Shown in pieces: positions 17,394-26,214 of a DNA stretch of 64,000 nucleotides (its first letter is position 1; each line of letters opens with the position of its first letter). Source of the DNA: an uncultured Desulfobacter sp. (GTDB lineage Bacteria > Desulfobacterota > Desulfobacteria > Desulfobacterales > Desulfobacteraceae). The position numbers and the translations under genes were made by a program. The notes under the pieces were generated by a model, which was not told the DNA's origin, did no database searches, and saw only the letters and a list, made by a program, of their open reading frames with translations. The stretch spans positions 4,826,501 to 4,890,500 of the forward strand of contig NZ_OY762614.1 of NCBI RefSeq assembly GCF_963666145.1. The letters run 5' to 3'.

Positions 17394-19634
17394 ATGACTT
17401 TACAACCCCAGGAATCCATAGAAAATTTAGTTTCTGATACCCTCTCAGTGATCGAGAGCCTGGCTGCCGTTTCAACCCATTCGGACACAAGCCTTGTTGA
17501 GAGCAGGCAGCTTTGCAGCAAAATTCCTTCTTTCATCAGTGAAGGGGTGTTGCGTGTGGCCGTGGTCGGGGTGATTAAATCCGGTAAAAGCACGTTTATC
17601 AACGCCGTTTCCGGCAGGGAACTGGTTCAGCGCGGGGCAGGGGTGGTGACATCCATTACCACCCGTATCCGGAAAGGCAAAAAAAACAGGGCGATTATTC
17701 ATCTCAAATCATGGGATGACATCAACAGTGAAATTGAAAATTGTCTGGAGATGTTTCCCGGCCGGGAGGACCGACCGCCGTTTGACATCAGGCGCACCCA
17801 GGACCGGCAGCAGCTGCGCCGTATTTTTGATACCATTGTCTCTGAATTTCCCATCACATCCCATGGGCTTCGTCCCGAGGCGCTGGTGATCCGCAATGCC
17901 CTTGACGGGTATAAACATTGTCTGGATGTTATCGGTCCGGACGAGCAGACCATCTGCTTTGACACCAAATCTTTTGATCATCATAAGCAGTTTACGGCGG
18001 ATGCGGCCCGGGCTTTTTATGTGAGAGACGTGTGCCTGGAGGTTTACGGAAAAACCATTCACCCCAATGTTGAAATTGCCGATTGCCAGGGTGCCGACTC
18101 CACGGACCCTGCGGTCCTTGAAAGGATATTTTCCTATCTTGAGGCCGCCAACCTGATTGTTTACTGCATCTCGTCACGCACGGGGCTTCGTCACTCCGAC
18201 ATGGTTTTTTTAAAGCGGATAAAACGCCTTGGGTTGATGGAAAACATGCTTTTTATTTTCAATTGTGATTTAAGTGAGCATGACACCCTGGACAACCTCA
18301 GGGCAACCCGGGACAGAACCGTTGCCGAACTTAAACTCCTGGTGCCCGATGTCAGGCTTTTTTCTTTTTCTGCGTTGTATACCTTGTTTGACGCCCTTGG
18401 CAAAAGCCTTTCACCCAAAAATAAAAAGCGCCTTGAACTCTGGCAGGAAGATAAAGAAATGGTCGCGTTTTGCTGCAAAGAGTATTGTCGTTTTCTTGAC
18501 GGATTTCATCTGCTTTTTGACGCGTCCCGGTTTAATTTATTCTACGCCAATCACATCGAGCGCCTTAAAATTGTCACCCATATTCTGGGTGAAAAAATAC
18601 AACTTCTCTTTGATGTCTTTACCGCCGGTCTTTTAGACCAGGAAAAGGCAAGGGAACGCCTTGCCGATCTTGAAGGTAATGCCCGGCGTTTGAGGGTAAT
18701 CGTTGATAACTCTGTTGCGGGTGCCGTATCCGCCCTGCGCAGGGAAATTGAGGTCAATTTAAAGAATGCATTTCTCAAAGACAGCGAAAATATCACAAAA
18801 CTTGTGACGGAATTTATCCGGGAGGCTAACATTGATTCACAGCCTTACAGAACCGGGGTGGAAGCAACGGGATTCAAGCATATTCTATATATGATGTTCC
18901 AGGACTTCAAGCGTGAACTTGACCTGTTTATCCTGGAACAGGTGACACCGGAACTCAAACAGCTGGTGGGTATTCAAGAGGGGCGCATCGCGTCCTATTT
19001 TAAATCGCTTCTGGACTCATACCGCATTGACTATGTCACCATGGCGGCACCCGGGGACCGGGCGGACGGCCGTGTCTCCCTTGAGCTGATTAAAGAAGAG
19101 GAAGAGTATTCCAAGGGGGCGGACCTTGAAAACATCAAAAAAATTCTTGGGCTGCATCTGCCGGCCCAGATCTTTTCGCCTGAATATACCCGGACAATGC
19201 AGGCCAATGCCGTGACGGATTTCAGCTTTCATTCTTTGGTTCTGTTTGTATCGGCCATAATGGACAAGCATGTGCGATTTTCATTTACACCGGGGCTTGA
19301 CAAGGCGGCCGGTAGAATTAAGAAAAAAACGCTGACCCTCATGCAACGGCAGATTAAAGCCTATCACAGCAGTTTGACCCAGGATTATTTTTTCCCTTTA
19401 ATCGACGCAGTCACCCGGGATTTCAAAGATAAAATTCTCCAGCGATTTACTATGTATGAAACCCTGAACAAGGATATGGATGCGCTTTTCTGCCTCAAGC
19501 AGGAAGAAAAAAATGAGCATCTTGTCATGGTCAAAAAGGCCAAAAACGATATCCTTAGAATCCGGGCGCTTCTGGATGAATTCAGCATGGATTTCGGCAC
19601 CCATGCATTTGAGTGCGCCGCAGAACCCGCCTGA
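17394..19634 (+). CDS. dynamin-like GTPase
   Basis: A 746-residue protein with an N-terminal GTPase domain and a long helical C-terminus. The P-loop is GVIKSGKSTFIN (59-70), a threonine-rich switch I is GVVTSITTRI, switch II is ADCQGADST, and the G4-like segment is FNCDLSE in place of the usual N/TKxD. Residues from about 400 on are helical and rich in charged residues, as in bacterial dynamin-like proteins that act on membranes. No clear transmembrane segment is seen, so membrane binding would have to be through a paddle. It follows yqgE closely. Confidence 0.85.
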   Translation: MTLQPQESIENLVSDTLSVIESLAAVSTHSDTSLVESRQLCSKIPSFISEGVLRVAVVGVIKSGKSTFINAVSGRELVQRGAGVVTSITTRIRKGKKNRAIIHLKSWDDINSEIENCLEMFPGREDRPPFDIRRTQDRQQLRRIFDTIVSEFPITSHGLRPEALVIRNALDGYKHCLDVIGPDEQTICFDTKSFDHHKQFTADAARAFYVRDVCLEVYGKTIHPNVEIADCQGADSTDPAVLERIFSYLEAANLIVYCISSRTGLRHSDMVFLKRIKRLGLMENMLFIFNCDLSEHDTLDNLRATRDRTVAELKLLVPDVRLFSFSALYTLFDALGKSLSPKNKKRLELWQEDKEMVAFCCKEYCRFLDGFHLLFDASRFNLFYANHIERLKIVTHILGEKIQLLFDVFTAGLLDQEKARERLADLEGNARRLRVIVDNSVAGAVSALRREIEVNLKNAFLKDSENITKLVTEFIREANIDSQPYRTGVEATGFKHILYMMFQDFKRELDLFILEQVTPELKQLVGIQEGRIASYFKSLLDSYRIDYVTMAAPGDRADGRVSLELIKEEEEYSKGADLENIKKILGLHLPAQIFSPEYTRTMQANAVTDFSFHSLVLFVSAIMDKHVRFSFTPGLDKAAGRIKKKTLTLMQRQIKAYHSSLTQDYFFPLIDAVTRDFKDKILQRFTMYETLNKDMDALFCLKQEEKNEHLVMVKKAKNDILRIRALLDEFSMDFGTHAFECAAEPA

Positions 19635-19735
19635 TAGCAGACTCACCGTTCAGACTATAATTCCTTTTATTCCCGTTGCGTTTATTGGTATAGTGCAATT
19701 TATGATTTGCAAAACAGATGTAAGATAAGGATGCC

Positions 19736-20566
19736 ATGGGCTTTTTAGATAAAATCGTGTCAGGCGGACAGACCGGGGCGGATCGTGCAGCTCTTGATAC
19801 CGCCATAAAATTTAATGTTTCCCATGGCGGATGGATCACCAAAGGCCGGAAAACCGAATCGGGGCCATTGCCTGATTTTTATAACTTAAAGGAGATGGCG
19901 ACCCGGGATTATCCGGCCCGGACCCGGCAGAATATAATTGATTCCGACGGCACGGTTGTGATTGCCAGGGGAGATTTAACCGGTGGATCGGCACTGACCT
20001 ATGCCTTTGCACTCAAGGCAGACCGATGGGTCTGTAAAATAGATCTGCTCGAACAGGATGTCTTTGAAGCGGCATTGACCCTTTACGACTTTATTGTTGA
20101 GCAGGATATCCGTGTGCTGAATGTTGCAGGGCCAAGGGATAGCAATGACCCTGATATCTATTCTGATGTTAAGGCCATTATCTCGGCTGTTTTGTATCTG
20201 GATTTCCTTGAGACCGAAGACGGGGCCTGGTCCACCGAGGAGATGATTGATACGGAGTTTGACTTCCCCAAATCAATCACCACCATGGACCAGGCCGTTC
20301 AGCTCCTTGAGCAGAGCCTGACATTAAGGGGGAAGACCATTATTGCCAGAAGTGAAGCGCATCAAATGGCAGATATTTACTTTATCCTGCTTGAATATGT
20401 GCAGTTATCCCTTAATCTGGTTGACAAAGATTCAGACCTTTTCAAGTTCCTTTCCAGGGGAAGGGCTCTAAGAGATTATACGCCTGAAGATGCGGTAATG
20501 GAGATTTTGAAAAAGCTTAAAACCAAATTGGCAGAAAATTTTCGACTCCGGGTGGTGCCGTCATGA
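19736..20566 (+). CDS. SLOG / putative molybdenum-carrier family protein
   Basis: A 276-residue protein. Residues 5-150 match the putative MoCo-carrier/YpsA-like Rossmann fold: KIVSGGQTGADRAALDTAI, GWITKGRKTESGPL, TVVIARGDLTGGSALTYAFA and VLNVAGPRDS. This fold belongs to the SLOG superfamily, which binds nucleotide-type ligands; the molybdenum-carrier name comes from one structural report and may not describe function. Residues 160-276 are an acidic helical extension. AAGGATG precedes the ATG. The stop overlaps the rhomboid start by four bases, so the two genes are translationally coupled. Confidence 0.8.
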   Translation: MGFLDKIVSGGQTGADRAALDTAIKFNVSHGGWITKGRKTESGPLPDFYNLKEMATRDYPARTRQNIIDSDGTVVIARGDLTGGSALTYAFALKADRWVCKIDLLEQDVFEAALTLYDFIVEQDIRVLNVAGPRDSNDPDIYSDVKAIISAVLYLDFLETEDGAWSTEEMIDTEFDFPKSITTMDQAVQLLEQSLTLRGKTIIARSEAHQMADIYFILLEYVQLSLNLVDKDSDLFKFLSRGRALRDYTPEDAVMEILKKLKTKLAENFRLRVVPS

Positions 20567-21540
20567 TTCCATTAAGAGACGAGCAGGAAAACACAAGCTG
20601 TGCTGTGGCAACCTGTTCCATTATCGTCATTACGGGGTTGGTTTTTGTCTGGCAGCTGATCATGGGAATCGATAATCAGGCTGTTGCCTATACATTCGGT
20701 TTTGTCCCTGCCAAGTATACCGTGGCGAAGATGGCGGCGCACTTTTCCTGGCTGAACAAGGTGTACTCACCGTTTACCTATATCTTTTTGCATGGCGGTT
20801 TCTGGCATTTTATCGGAAATATGTGGTTTTTGTATATTTTCGGAGACAACATTGAACAAAAGTTAGGCCCATTTCGGTTTGTGGGGTTTTATCTGGCTTG
20901 CGGACTTTTGGCAGCATTTTTTCATTTTTTGCTCAACCATTCATCCATTATGCCGACTATCGGGGCAAGCGGCGCCATTGCTGGGGTAATGGGTGCTTAT
21001 TTCCTTCTCCATCCGGGCAATAAAATTCTCACCCTGATTCCTATTCTGATTTTTCCTTTGTTTGTCAGGATACCCGCCTTTGTTTTTTTAGGCGTCTGGT
21101 TTCTGATCCAATTCATCAACGCCACAGGGTCGGGTGCCGGGGCAGGCGTTGCCTGGTGGGCCCACATTGGCGGGTTTCTTTCGGGGATGATCCTCATTGG
21201 ATTGAATCAAAAATTGCCCAAGACCGGATTCAGCGAAAAATTTGACAGATTCACCGTCAAAAAACACAGCCCAAAGCTTCATGTGATTTCCCCTGAACCC
21301 AGTTCGTCAGGCGGTTCCGATCTCTACGGTACCATTGCATTGACCTCCCTTGAAGCGCTCACCGGAACCAAAAAACTTGTCACCGTTCCCTGGGGATTTA
21401 AAAAGTCCGTTTACCGGGTGGTTGTGCCTCCAGGTATTCGACGCGGTTCCATGCTGCGGCTTAAAGGAATGGGCAAGTCCATTCCAGGTATGCCCCGGGG
21501 CGATCTTTTGCTGCGCGTAGACATTAAAAATGCAATTTAA
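20563..21540 (+). CDS. rhomboid-family intramembrane serine protease with C-terminal DnaJ C-domain
   Basis: A 325-residue membrane protein. Residues 15-215 form a six-helix rhomboid: HGGFWHFIGNMW with the HxxxN pair, catalytic S136 in TIGASGAIAGVMGAYF, and catalytic H201 in WWAHIGGFLSG. Residues 220-250 are a linker. Residues 255-322 resemble the substrate-binding C-terminal domain of DnaJ/Hsp40: IALTSLEALTGTKKLVTVPW, YRVVVPPGIRRGSMLRLKGM, then PRGDLLLRVDI. There is no J-domain. The chaperone-like part would sit on one face of the membrane beside the protease and may present substrates to it (inference). It is coupled to the gene before it, and its end overlaps ydbH by 11 bp. Confidence 0.88.
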   Translation: MIPLRDEQENTSCAVATCSIIVITGLVFVWQLIMGIDNQAVAYTFGFVPAKYTVAKMAAHFSWLNKVYSPFTYIFLHGGFWHFIGNMWFLYIFGDNIEQKLGPFRFVGFYLACGLLAAFFHFLLNHSSIMPTIGASGAIAGVMGAYFLLHPGNKILTLIPILIFPLFVRIPAFVFLGVWFLIQFINATGSGAGAGVAWWAHIGGFLSGMILIGLNQKLPKTGFSEKFDRFTVKKHSPKLHVISPEPSSSGGSDLYGTIALTSLEALTGTKKLVTVPWGFKKSVYRVVVPPGIRRGSMLRLKGMGKSIPGMPRGDLLLRVDIKNAI

Positions 21541-24031
21541 AACTGCTTGTAAAATTTTATTGCCTGTCTGCCTGACCCTTGTGGCGGGTATTCTGTGCCT
21601 TATTATTTTTCTTCCCGGCATTTCAACGCATATGATCCGTTCAGCCATTGGGCCGCTGCCGGGGAATCTGCCTGTTGATTTTACGGTATCTCATTTGGGA
21701 ATTAAGTCCGCCCGGATCAGTGACATCTCCATTGGAGAGGATGTGAACCTGGATACAGTGCGGTTTAATTACCGCATGGATAAAAACAATATTGTCAGCG
21801 TTGACGATTGTGCGATATCCGGTCTTAACCTTCATTTTCATTTGGATGAGAAAAAAAGTATCCGGTTCTGCGGCCTTTCGTTTCCCCAGGAAAAAGACCC
21901 GGCACCTTCTTCGCCAGCCTTTGATATTAGTGCCTTTGAATCCTATGTTAAATATCTTCCGGCACACCTTGCTTTAAAAAATAGCACCATCGTTCTTGAG
22001 CGTGAACAAGACCGGATTGATATTCCGGTGACGGCAGAGATCGAACTGGACCGGAAAACGCTTTTAGGACATGTGAAACTATCCATCTACCCAATGAATC
22101 AAAAGATATTGATTGGTGCATCGGGCAATTTTTTACACGGTCCCGTTGAAATGAAAATTTCAGCAGACCCGTTTCACCCTGAACTGCTTTTTGCCATGAT
22201 CCCAGGCGGCCGGAAGCTGCACATGTGTTGCGGACCTGTGAATTTTGCAATTGAAACCAAAGATTTTTCAACCTTTTATTTTGAATTAAACGATCTGGAA
22301 TTTGCCCCCGCCCCTCATTTGAGAGTGAATTTCCCTATACTTAGCGGTACGCTGGCCACCGATAAAACAGCCTGGCTACTCAAGGCCGACGGACCCGTAC
22401 AGATCAGAAGTCCTGGAATGGATTTGGGTCTGTTCGATTTTCAAATTTCATCCCGGATGACTTCCGACACCATCGATCAATTTTCTTTAACAGTTCAAAG
22501 TAAACCTACCACGGCCTGGAACATTACACCGGAACTTACGGCATTGCCTTTGTCCCCGGTGGATCTTATTGAGAAAATTCAATTTTTTGACCCACGGTTC
22601 AAATTGCTTGTTTCAGGTGATCTTGACCACCTGGCAGGCACGCTGGACGTTTCCGGCAAAAGCCTTAAGTTTTCAGGCCATGACAAAGCAATCTTGGACA
22701 TTGCAGAGTTGCAGGTGACAACTCAATTCGACGGCAACGTTAAAGGCCCTGACGCTTTAACGCAAATCAAAATTGATGCCCTGGTTGACAAAATTGCCTT
22801 TAAACAAAACAATTCAGAGATACTAGCCAAAGGGGTTTATCTTGAACTGCCTGTAACCTATCCTTTTAAAAACATAAAAGCGTCCGGCAGGGCAGGGGCA
22901 AAACAGATCATTGTGAATGATAAAATCAGCGCTGCGGCTGCTGTTAAAATTTTTCAAGTATCTGATTTTGCGGTGGATATGGCTGGGAGAGTAACATCTG
23001 CTCAACTCCCGGGGATGGTCACTGATTTGTCCACCCGATTGGGGCTTGATTCTGCCATGAGCCCGTTCGTAAAAGGGCAAATGCAAACCAATACGTTTTT
23101 TATCACCCAGAATACGGTGATTCCTTTCGTCCCAAGCATATCCGGGATTTATGACTTTAAATTTAACGTGTCTGCCCAATCGGATTTTTCCTACGCAAAT
23201 AAGACGATAAAATCATCGGCCGACATCCAGGTCTCCAACGGCACGATAAAATTTATTGACTCCGGGTTTTCGGCTTCGGGTATATCTACGAAGATGCATT
23301 TTAATGACCTGATGATTCCTGAAACCCTCCCGGGTCAGTATTTGAATATTGACCGATTTGATGCCGGCCGCTTTAACTGCAATAACGCCCGAATAAGATT
23401 CAGACTTGAAGACGAAAGGTTTATCAACGTTGAAAATTTGAAATTTAACTGGTGCAGTGGTATTGTCTCAACAGAAGCGTTCAGGCTGCCTTCGGACGAT
23501 GATATCATCGACATTACCTTGTATTGTGACCGGCTTGGCATGGAAGATCTCTTTTATCAGCTTGGCGCCTTTGACGCTGAAGGGGGCGGTACCCTGAGCG
23601 GGCGTATCCCGGTGGTTATGAAAAACACCAAAATCGGTTTTAACGACGGCTTTCTTTTTTCCACACCCGGGCAGGGGGGGCTGATTTTTATCCGTAATCT
23701 GGATAAAATGCTCGTGGGAATTCCAAAGGATACCAGGGAATATGCCCAGCTGGATCTTGCCGGAGAAGCATTAAAAAATTTTGAATACAATTGGGTGACC
23801 CTTAAACTCAATTCCCATGGGGATACACTTGCCGTAAACATGAAGCTTGATGGAAAGCCGGTATCCAGTTTGCCCTTTGAGTATAATCGGAACCTGAACA
23901 GTTTTATCCGCATTGATGCAAAAAGCCCCGGATCAAATTTCCAGGGCATCAAACTGGACGTTAATTTAAACCTGCCGTTTAACCAGGTTATTCAATTTGG
24001 CAATAATTTAAAGCGTATTATAAATCCTTAA
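21530..24031 (+). CDS. ydbH: YdbH-like envelope protein (AsmA-like bridge)
   Basis: An 833-residue protein with one N-terminal membrane anchor (CKILLPVCLTLVAGILCLII, then FLPG) followed by a very long beta-rich periplasmic region. The C-terminus has the family pattern DLAGEALKNFEYNWVTLKLN and the RIINP end. YdbH of E. coli spans the periplasm as a bridge for phospholipid transport between membranes, working with the lipoprotein YnbE. The following two genes match ynbE and ydbL, which strongly supports this assignment because sequence conservation of YdbH itself is low. It overlaps the rhomboid gene by 11 bp. Confidence 0.85.
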   Translation: MQFKTACKILLPVCLTLVAGILCLIIFLPGISTHMIRSAIGPLPGNLPVDFTVSHLGIKSARISDISIGEDVNLDTVRFNYRMDKNNIVSVDDCAISGLNLHFHLDEKKSIRFCGLSFPQEKDPAPSSPAFDISAFESYVKYLPAHLALKNSTIVLEREQDRIDIPVTAEIELDRKTLLGHVKLSIYPMNQKILIGASGNFLHGPVEMKISADPFHPELLFAMIPGGRKLHMCCGPVNFAIETKDFSTFYFELNDLEFAPAPHLRVNFPILSGTLATDKTAWLLKADGPVQIRSPGMDLGLFDFQISSRMTSDTIDQFSLTVQSKPTTAWNITPELTALPLSPVDLIEKIQFFDPRFKLLVSGDLDHLAGTLDVSGKSLKFSGHDKAILDIAELQVTTQFDGNVKGPDALTQIKIDALVDKIAFKQNNSEILAKGVYLELPVTYPFKNIKASGRAGAKQIIVNDKISAAAAVKIFQVSDFAVDMAGRVTSAQLPGMVTDLSTRLGLDSAMSPFVKGQMQTNTFFITQNTVIPFVPSISGIYDFKFNVSAQSDFSYANKTIKSSADIQVSNGTIKFIDSGFSASGISTKMHFNDLMIPETLPGQYLNIDRFDAGRFNCNNARIRFRLEDERFINVENLKFNWCSGIVSTEAFRLPSDDDIIDITLYCDRLGMEDLFYQLGAFDAEGGGTLSGRIPVVMKNTKIGFNDGFLFSTPGQGGLIFIRNLDKMLVGIPKDTREYAQLDLAGEALKNFEYNWVTLKLNSHGDTLAVNMKLDGKPVSSLPFEYNRNLNSFIRIDAKSPGSNFQGIKLDVNLNLPFNQVIQFGNNLKRIINP

Positions 24032-24045
24032 ACAGTGAGGTTGCC

Positions 24046-24273
24046 ATGCTAAAGCGATGTGGGGCCGTGGTTGTAGGTATTATTTTTTTGACCTTGGCCG
24101 GTTGCAGCACCCGCCACGAGGTTGAAGTCAAACCGGTTGAAATCAAGCCCATTCATATTACAATTGATGTAAACGTCAAGGTTGATAGAGCCCTGGATGA
24201 TTTCTTCGGTGATATTGATGCGGCCCAGGAAAAAATTGAACAGAATCAGTCTAAAACAGGAGGAGATAAATAA
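24046..24273 (+). CDS. ynbE: YnbE-like outer-membrane lipoprotein
   Basis: A 75-residue lipoprotein with signal peptide and lipobox LAGC (residue 20 region), followed by STRHEVEVKPVEIKPIHITI and NVKVDRALDDFFGDID. The IKPIHITIDVNVKVD stretch is the conserved core of YnbE, the outer-membrane partner of YdbH. A GTGAGG precedes the ATG, and it lies 14 bp after ydbH. Its last base overlaps the start of the following gene. Confidence 0.85.
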   Translation: MLKRCGAVVVGIIFLTLAGCSTRHEVEVKPVEIKPIHITIDVNVKVDRALDDFFGDIDAAQEKIEQNQSKTGGDK

Positions 24274-24650
24274 TGAAATCCATTAAATTGTTGATGATTA
24301 CGACCCTTGTCCTGTCCTTTGCTTTTTGTGCCACGGCTTTTGCCGGCAGTATTAAATCACGCATGAAACAACGGTTGCCCCAGATTGTGGATTTAAAAAA
24401 CAGAGGTATTGTTGGTGAAACTAATACCGGGTATCTGGGGTTTGTTTCGGCGAAACACGAAAAACAGAATGTGGTGGCGGCCGAAAATGAGGATCGCAAG
24501 GCCATTTACAGCCAGATTGCAACACAGCAGAACGTATCCGTCCAACTCGTCCAGAAAAGAAGAGCTGAATCTTTATTTTCAAACGGAACAAAAGGCCATT
24601 ATTATCAGAATCAGGTCGGTGAATGGATTAAAAAAAGCGGCTTCGATTAA
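24273..24650 (+). CDS. ydbL: YdbL-like periplasmic protein (DUF1318)
   Basis: A 125-residue secreted protein with a signal peptide (LLMITTLVLSFAFCATAFAG). The mature part, SIKSRMKQRLPQIVDLKNRG, GYLGFVSA, then EDRKAIYSQIATQQ and GEWIKKSG at the end, fits the DUF1318/YdbL family, the third member of the ydbH-ynbE-ydbL set. YdbL is thought to assist or modulate the YdbH-YnbE bridge. An AGGAGGAGA ribosome site lies just upstream inside ynbE. It ends the plus-strand run. Confidence 0.87.
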   Translation: MKSIKLLMITTLVLSFAFCATAFAGSIKSRMKQRLPQIVDLKNRGIVGETNTGYLGFVSAKHEKQNVVAAENEDRKAIYSQIATQQNVSVQLVQKRRAESLFSNGTKGHYYQNQVGEWIKKSGFD

Positions 24651-24662
24651 TTTCCATTTAAC

Positions 24663-24681
24663 CCCCCGGCTCTGCCGGGGG
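24663..24681. repeat. GC-rich hairpin (REP/IS200-like end or bidirectional stop)
   Basis: CCCCCGGC-TCT-GCCGGGGG is a perfect 8-bp stem with a 3-nt loop, 12 bp after ydbL. No T-run follows. The downstream 200 bp (to 24874) contains no gene, but has coding-like remnants. Such GC hairpins with a short foot are typical of REP elements or IS200-type ends, so this may be a small mobile remnant. Confidence 0.4.
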
Positions 24682-24874
24682 ACTCACCAGTGTTTGAAAT
24701 TTAAGGGAATAAATGAAGGGACCTCCAATAAACGTGAGCCGATCAAATTCACAAGGGGGAAACGTGCGATCCATATAGCACGGAATTACCTGGAACATCG
24801 GAGAAATTTTACCGGGCATCAATTTGGGGGGCCAGTAGTTATTCTAATACGTAAGCCCGGAGATCAATATCCGC

Positions 24875-25303
24875 TTATCTGCCACCCTCCATCAGGGCAG
24901 TCAATTCTTTTTGAATGCAAAAATAGATGTCATCATCACTGCCATAAATATCAATAACATCTTTGTGATTGATCAATGTTTCGACGACAAATGCAGTCAG
25001 GTAAAGGCTGGCAATATTGGGATTTGAAATCAGGGATCTGAATGGGGCCACCGCATAGTCAATGTCAAAATCCTCTGCATGACACAGTTTATCCAGGCAA
25101 CGAACAATCTGGTTTTCCACACTGGATTTGCTGACGGTTTCAATGAGTCCGGTCTCAATAAGTTTCATGGAGACTTTATTGCTGAATGAATCAATGTTGT
25201 CCCGGATAGCGCTGATGGTTTTAATTCTTTCCCGCTCCTTTGAAGATTCAATCTTAGAAAGAAGCTTGGATTCCCTATTCCCGGTGTAAAACATTTTTGC
25301 CAT
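24875..25303 (-). CDS. hypothetical protein (142 aa)
   Basis: A 142-residue soluble, mainly helical protein starting MAKMFYTGNRESKLLSKIES. It contains a charged coil (SSKERERIKTISAIRDNID) and ends ELTALMEGGR. No recognised family, signal peptide or membrane segment. GAGGATAAA lies just before the ATG, and codon use is ordinary, so I treat it as a real gene. It stands alone on the minus strand; its role is unknown. Confidence 0.65.
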   Translation of the reverse strand: MAKMFYTGNRESKLLSKIESSKERERIKTISAIRDNIDSFSNKVSMKLIETGLIETVSKSSVENQIVRCLDKLCHAEDFDIDYAVAPFRSLISNPNIASLYLTAFVVETLINHKDVIDIYGSDDDIYFCIQKELTALMEGGR

Positions 25304-25582
25304 TGATTTATCCTCGAAATAAATAAGCCATTATTTATAAAAAAAAGCTGGGTAAGTTACTCAGATTTTTCAAACTTTGTTGTGGGCTGTGCCTGTCCGC
25401 TGATATGTCATGTCAGCTTGTGGCTGTTATAAAAAAAATATTATATGACAATTTGGTTGTTGTTTACAAGCACAATTCAAGGGCCGGCAAAAAAACATAT
25501 CGGTTTGAATATCCCATAAATCATAACGGAAATTAAATTTTGAACCGCTCCATCATCTCCTTTAATATTCAGGTTTATATCC

Positions 25583-26107
25583 TTAATCCTTTTCATGTAT
25601 AGAAGCTCCATTTACATCATTATAAATGACAGTCTGGTTTCGACCATGATTTTTGGCCTTATATAATGCGGTATCGGCCTTTTTTAACAGCAACTCAATT
25701 GATTCGTTGCCGCTATTATCATGCACAATCCCAAAACTTGATGTTTTTGAAATCGTATCCTGGAAAATCCATAAGCTCGATTTTTTTTCGAAGCCTTTCA
25801 ACGATTGCAAACGCCCCGTTTTTGTCAGTTTCCGGAAGCAGAATTGCAAATTCTTCTCCACCCAGTCGTCCCAAAATATCCGATTCTCTGAAGAGGTCGG
25901 GCGCTGGTACCGTTTAGCATTACTTAAATATTGGGGTGCAATTTCGTAAAAAGCCCGGCGATTATATAGTCCAGTCAATATATCGATACGGGCAATCCGT
26001 TCCGCCTCTTTTTTTGCCGCCTCTAATTCAAAGCTCAGGGCAAGCGTTTTAATCCAGTTTTTGTGCTGCTTCAGACCAATTCGTTGGAAAATAGGGAAAT
26101 CTGACAA
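25583..26107 (-). pseudogene. broken GGDEF-domain (diguanylate cyclase) gene
   Basis: The start of a GGDEF domain is clear (ARIDILTGLYNRRAFYEIAP) and so is its end (ELLLKKADTALYKAKNHGRN), but the middle is out of frame. The catalytic loop is found in another frame on the same strand: DILGRLGGEEFAILLPETD at about 25815-25885, with the GGEEF codons at 25848-25862. The frame is lost after SNAKRYQRP, where the FxxINDxxGH segment is also missing, so there is an internal deletion plus at least two frame changes. The N-terminal sensory part is also absent. It cannot make an active diguanylate cyclase. Confidence 0.88.
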
Positions 26108-26214
26108 GTCTGAATATAATACAGCAGTTAGGCCGATTTTAAAATCATTATATTGATAAACCTGGAGACAGACAGTTTATAAAAATGGAACCATAATCCA
26201 CTCTGAAAGAAAAT

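Noticed and set aside
24409..24957. A 182-codon plus-strand frame across the ydbL end
   Set aside because: Its first half is a shadow of ydbL in another frame, and the rest has no start, ribosome site or family.
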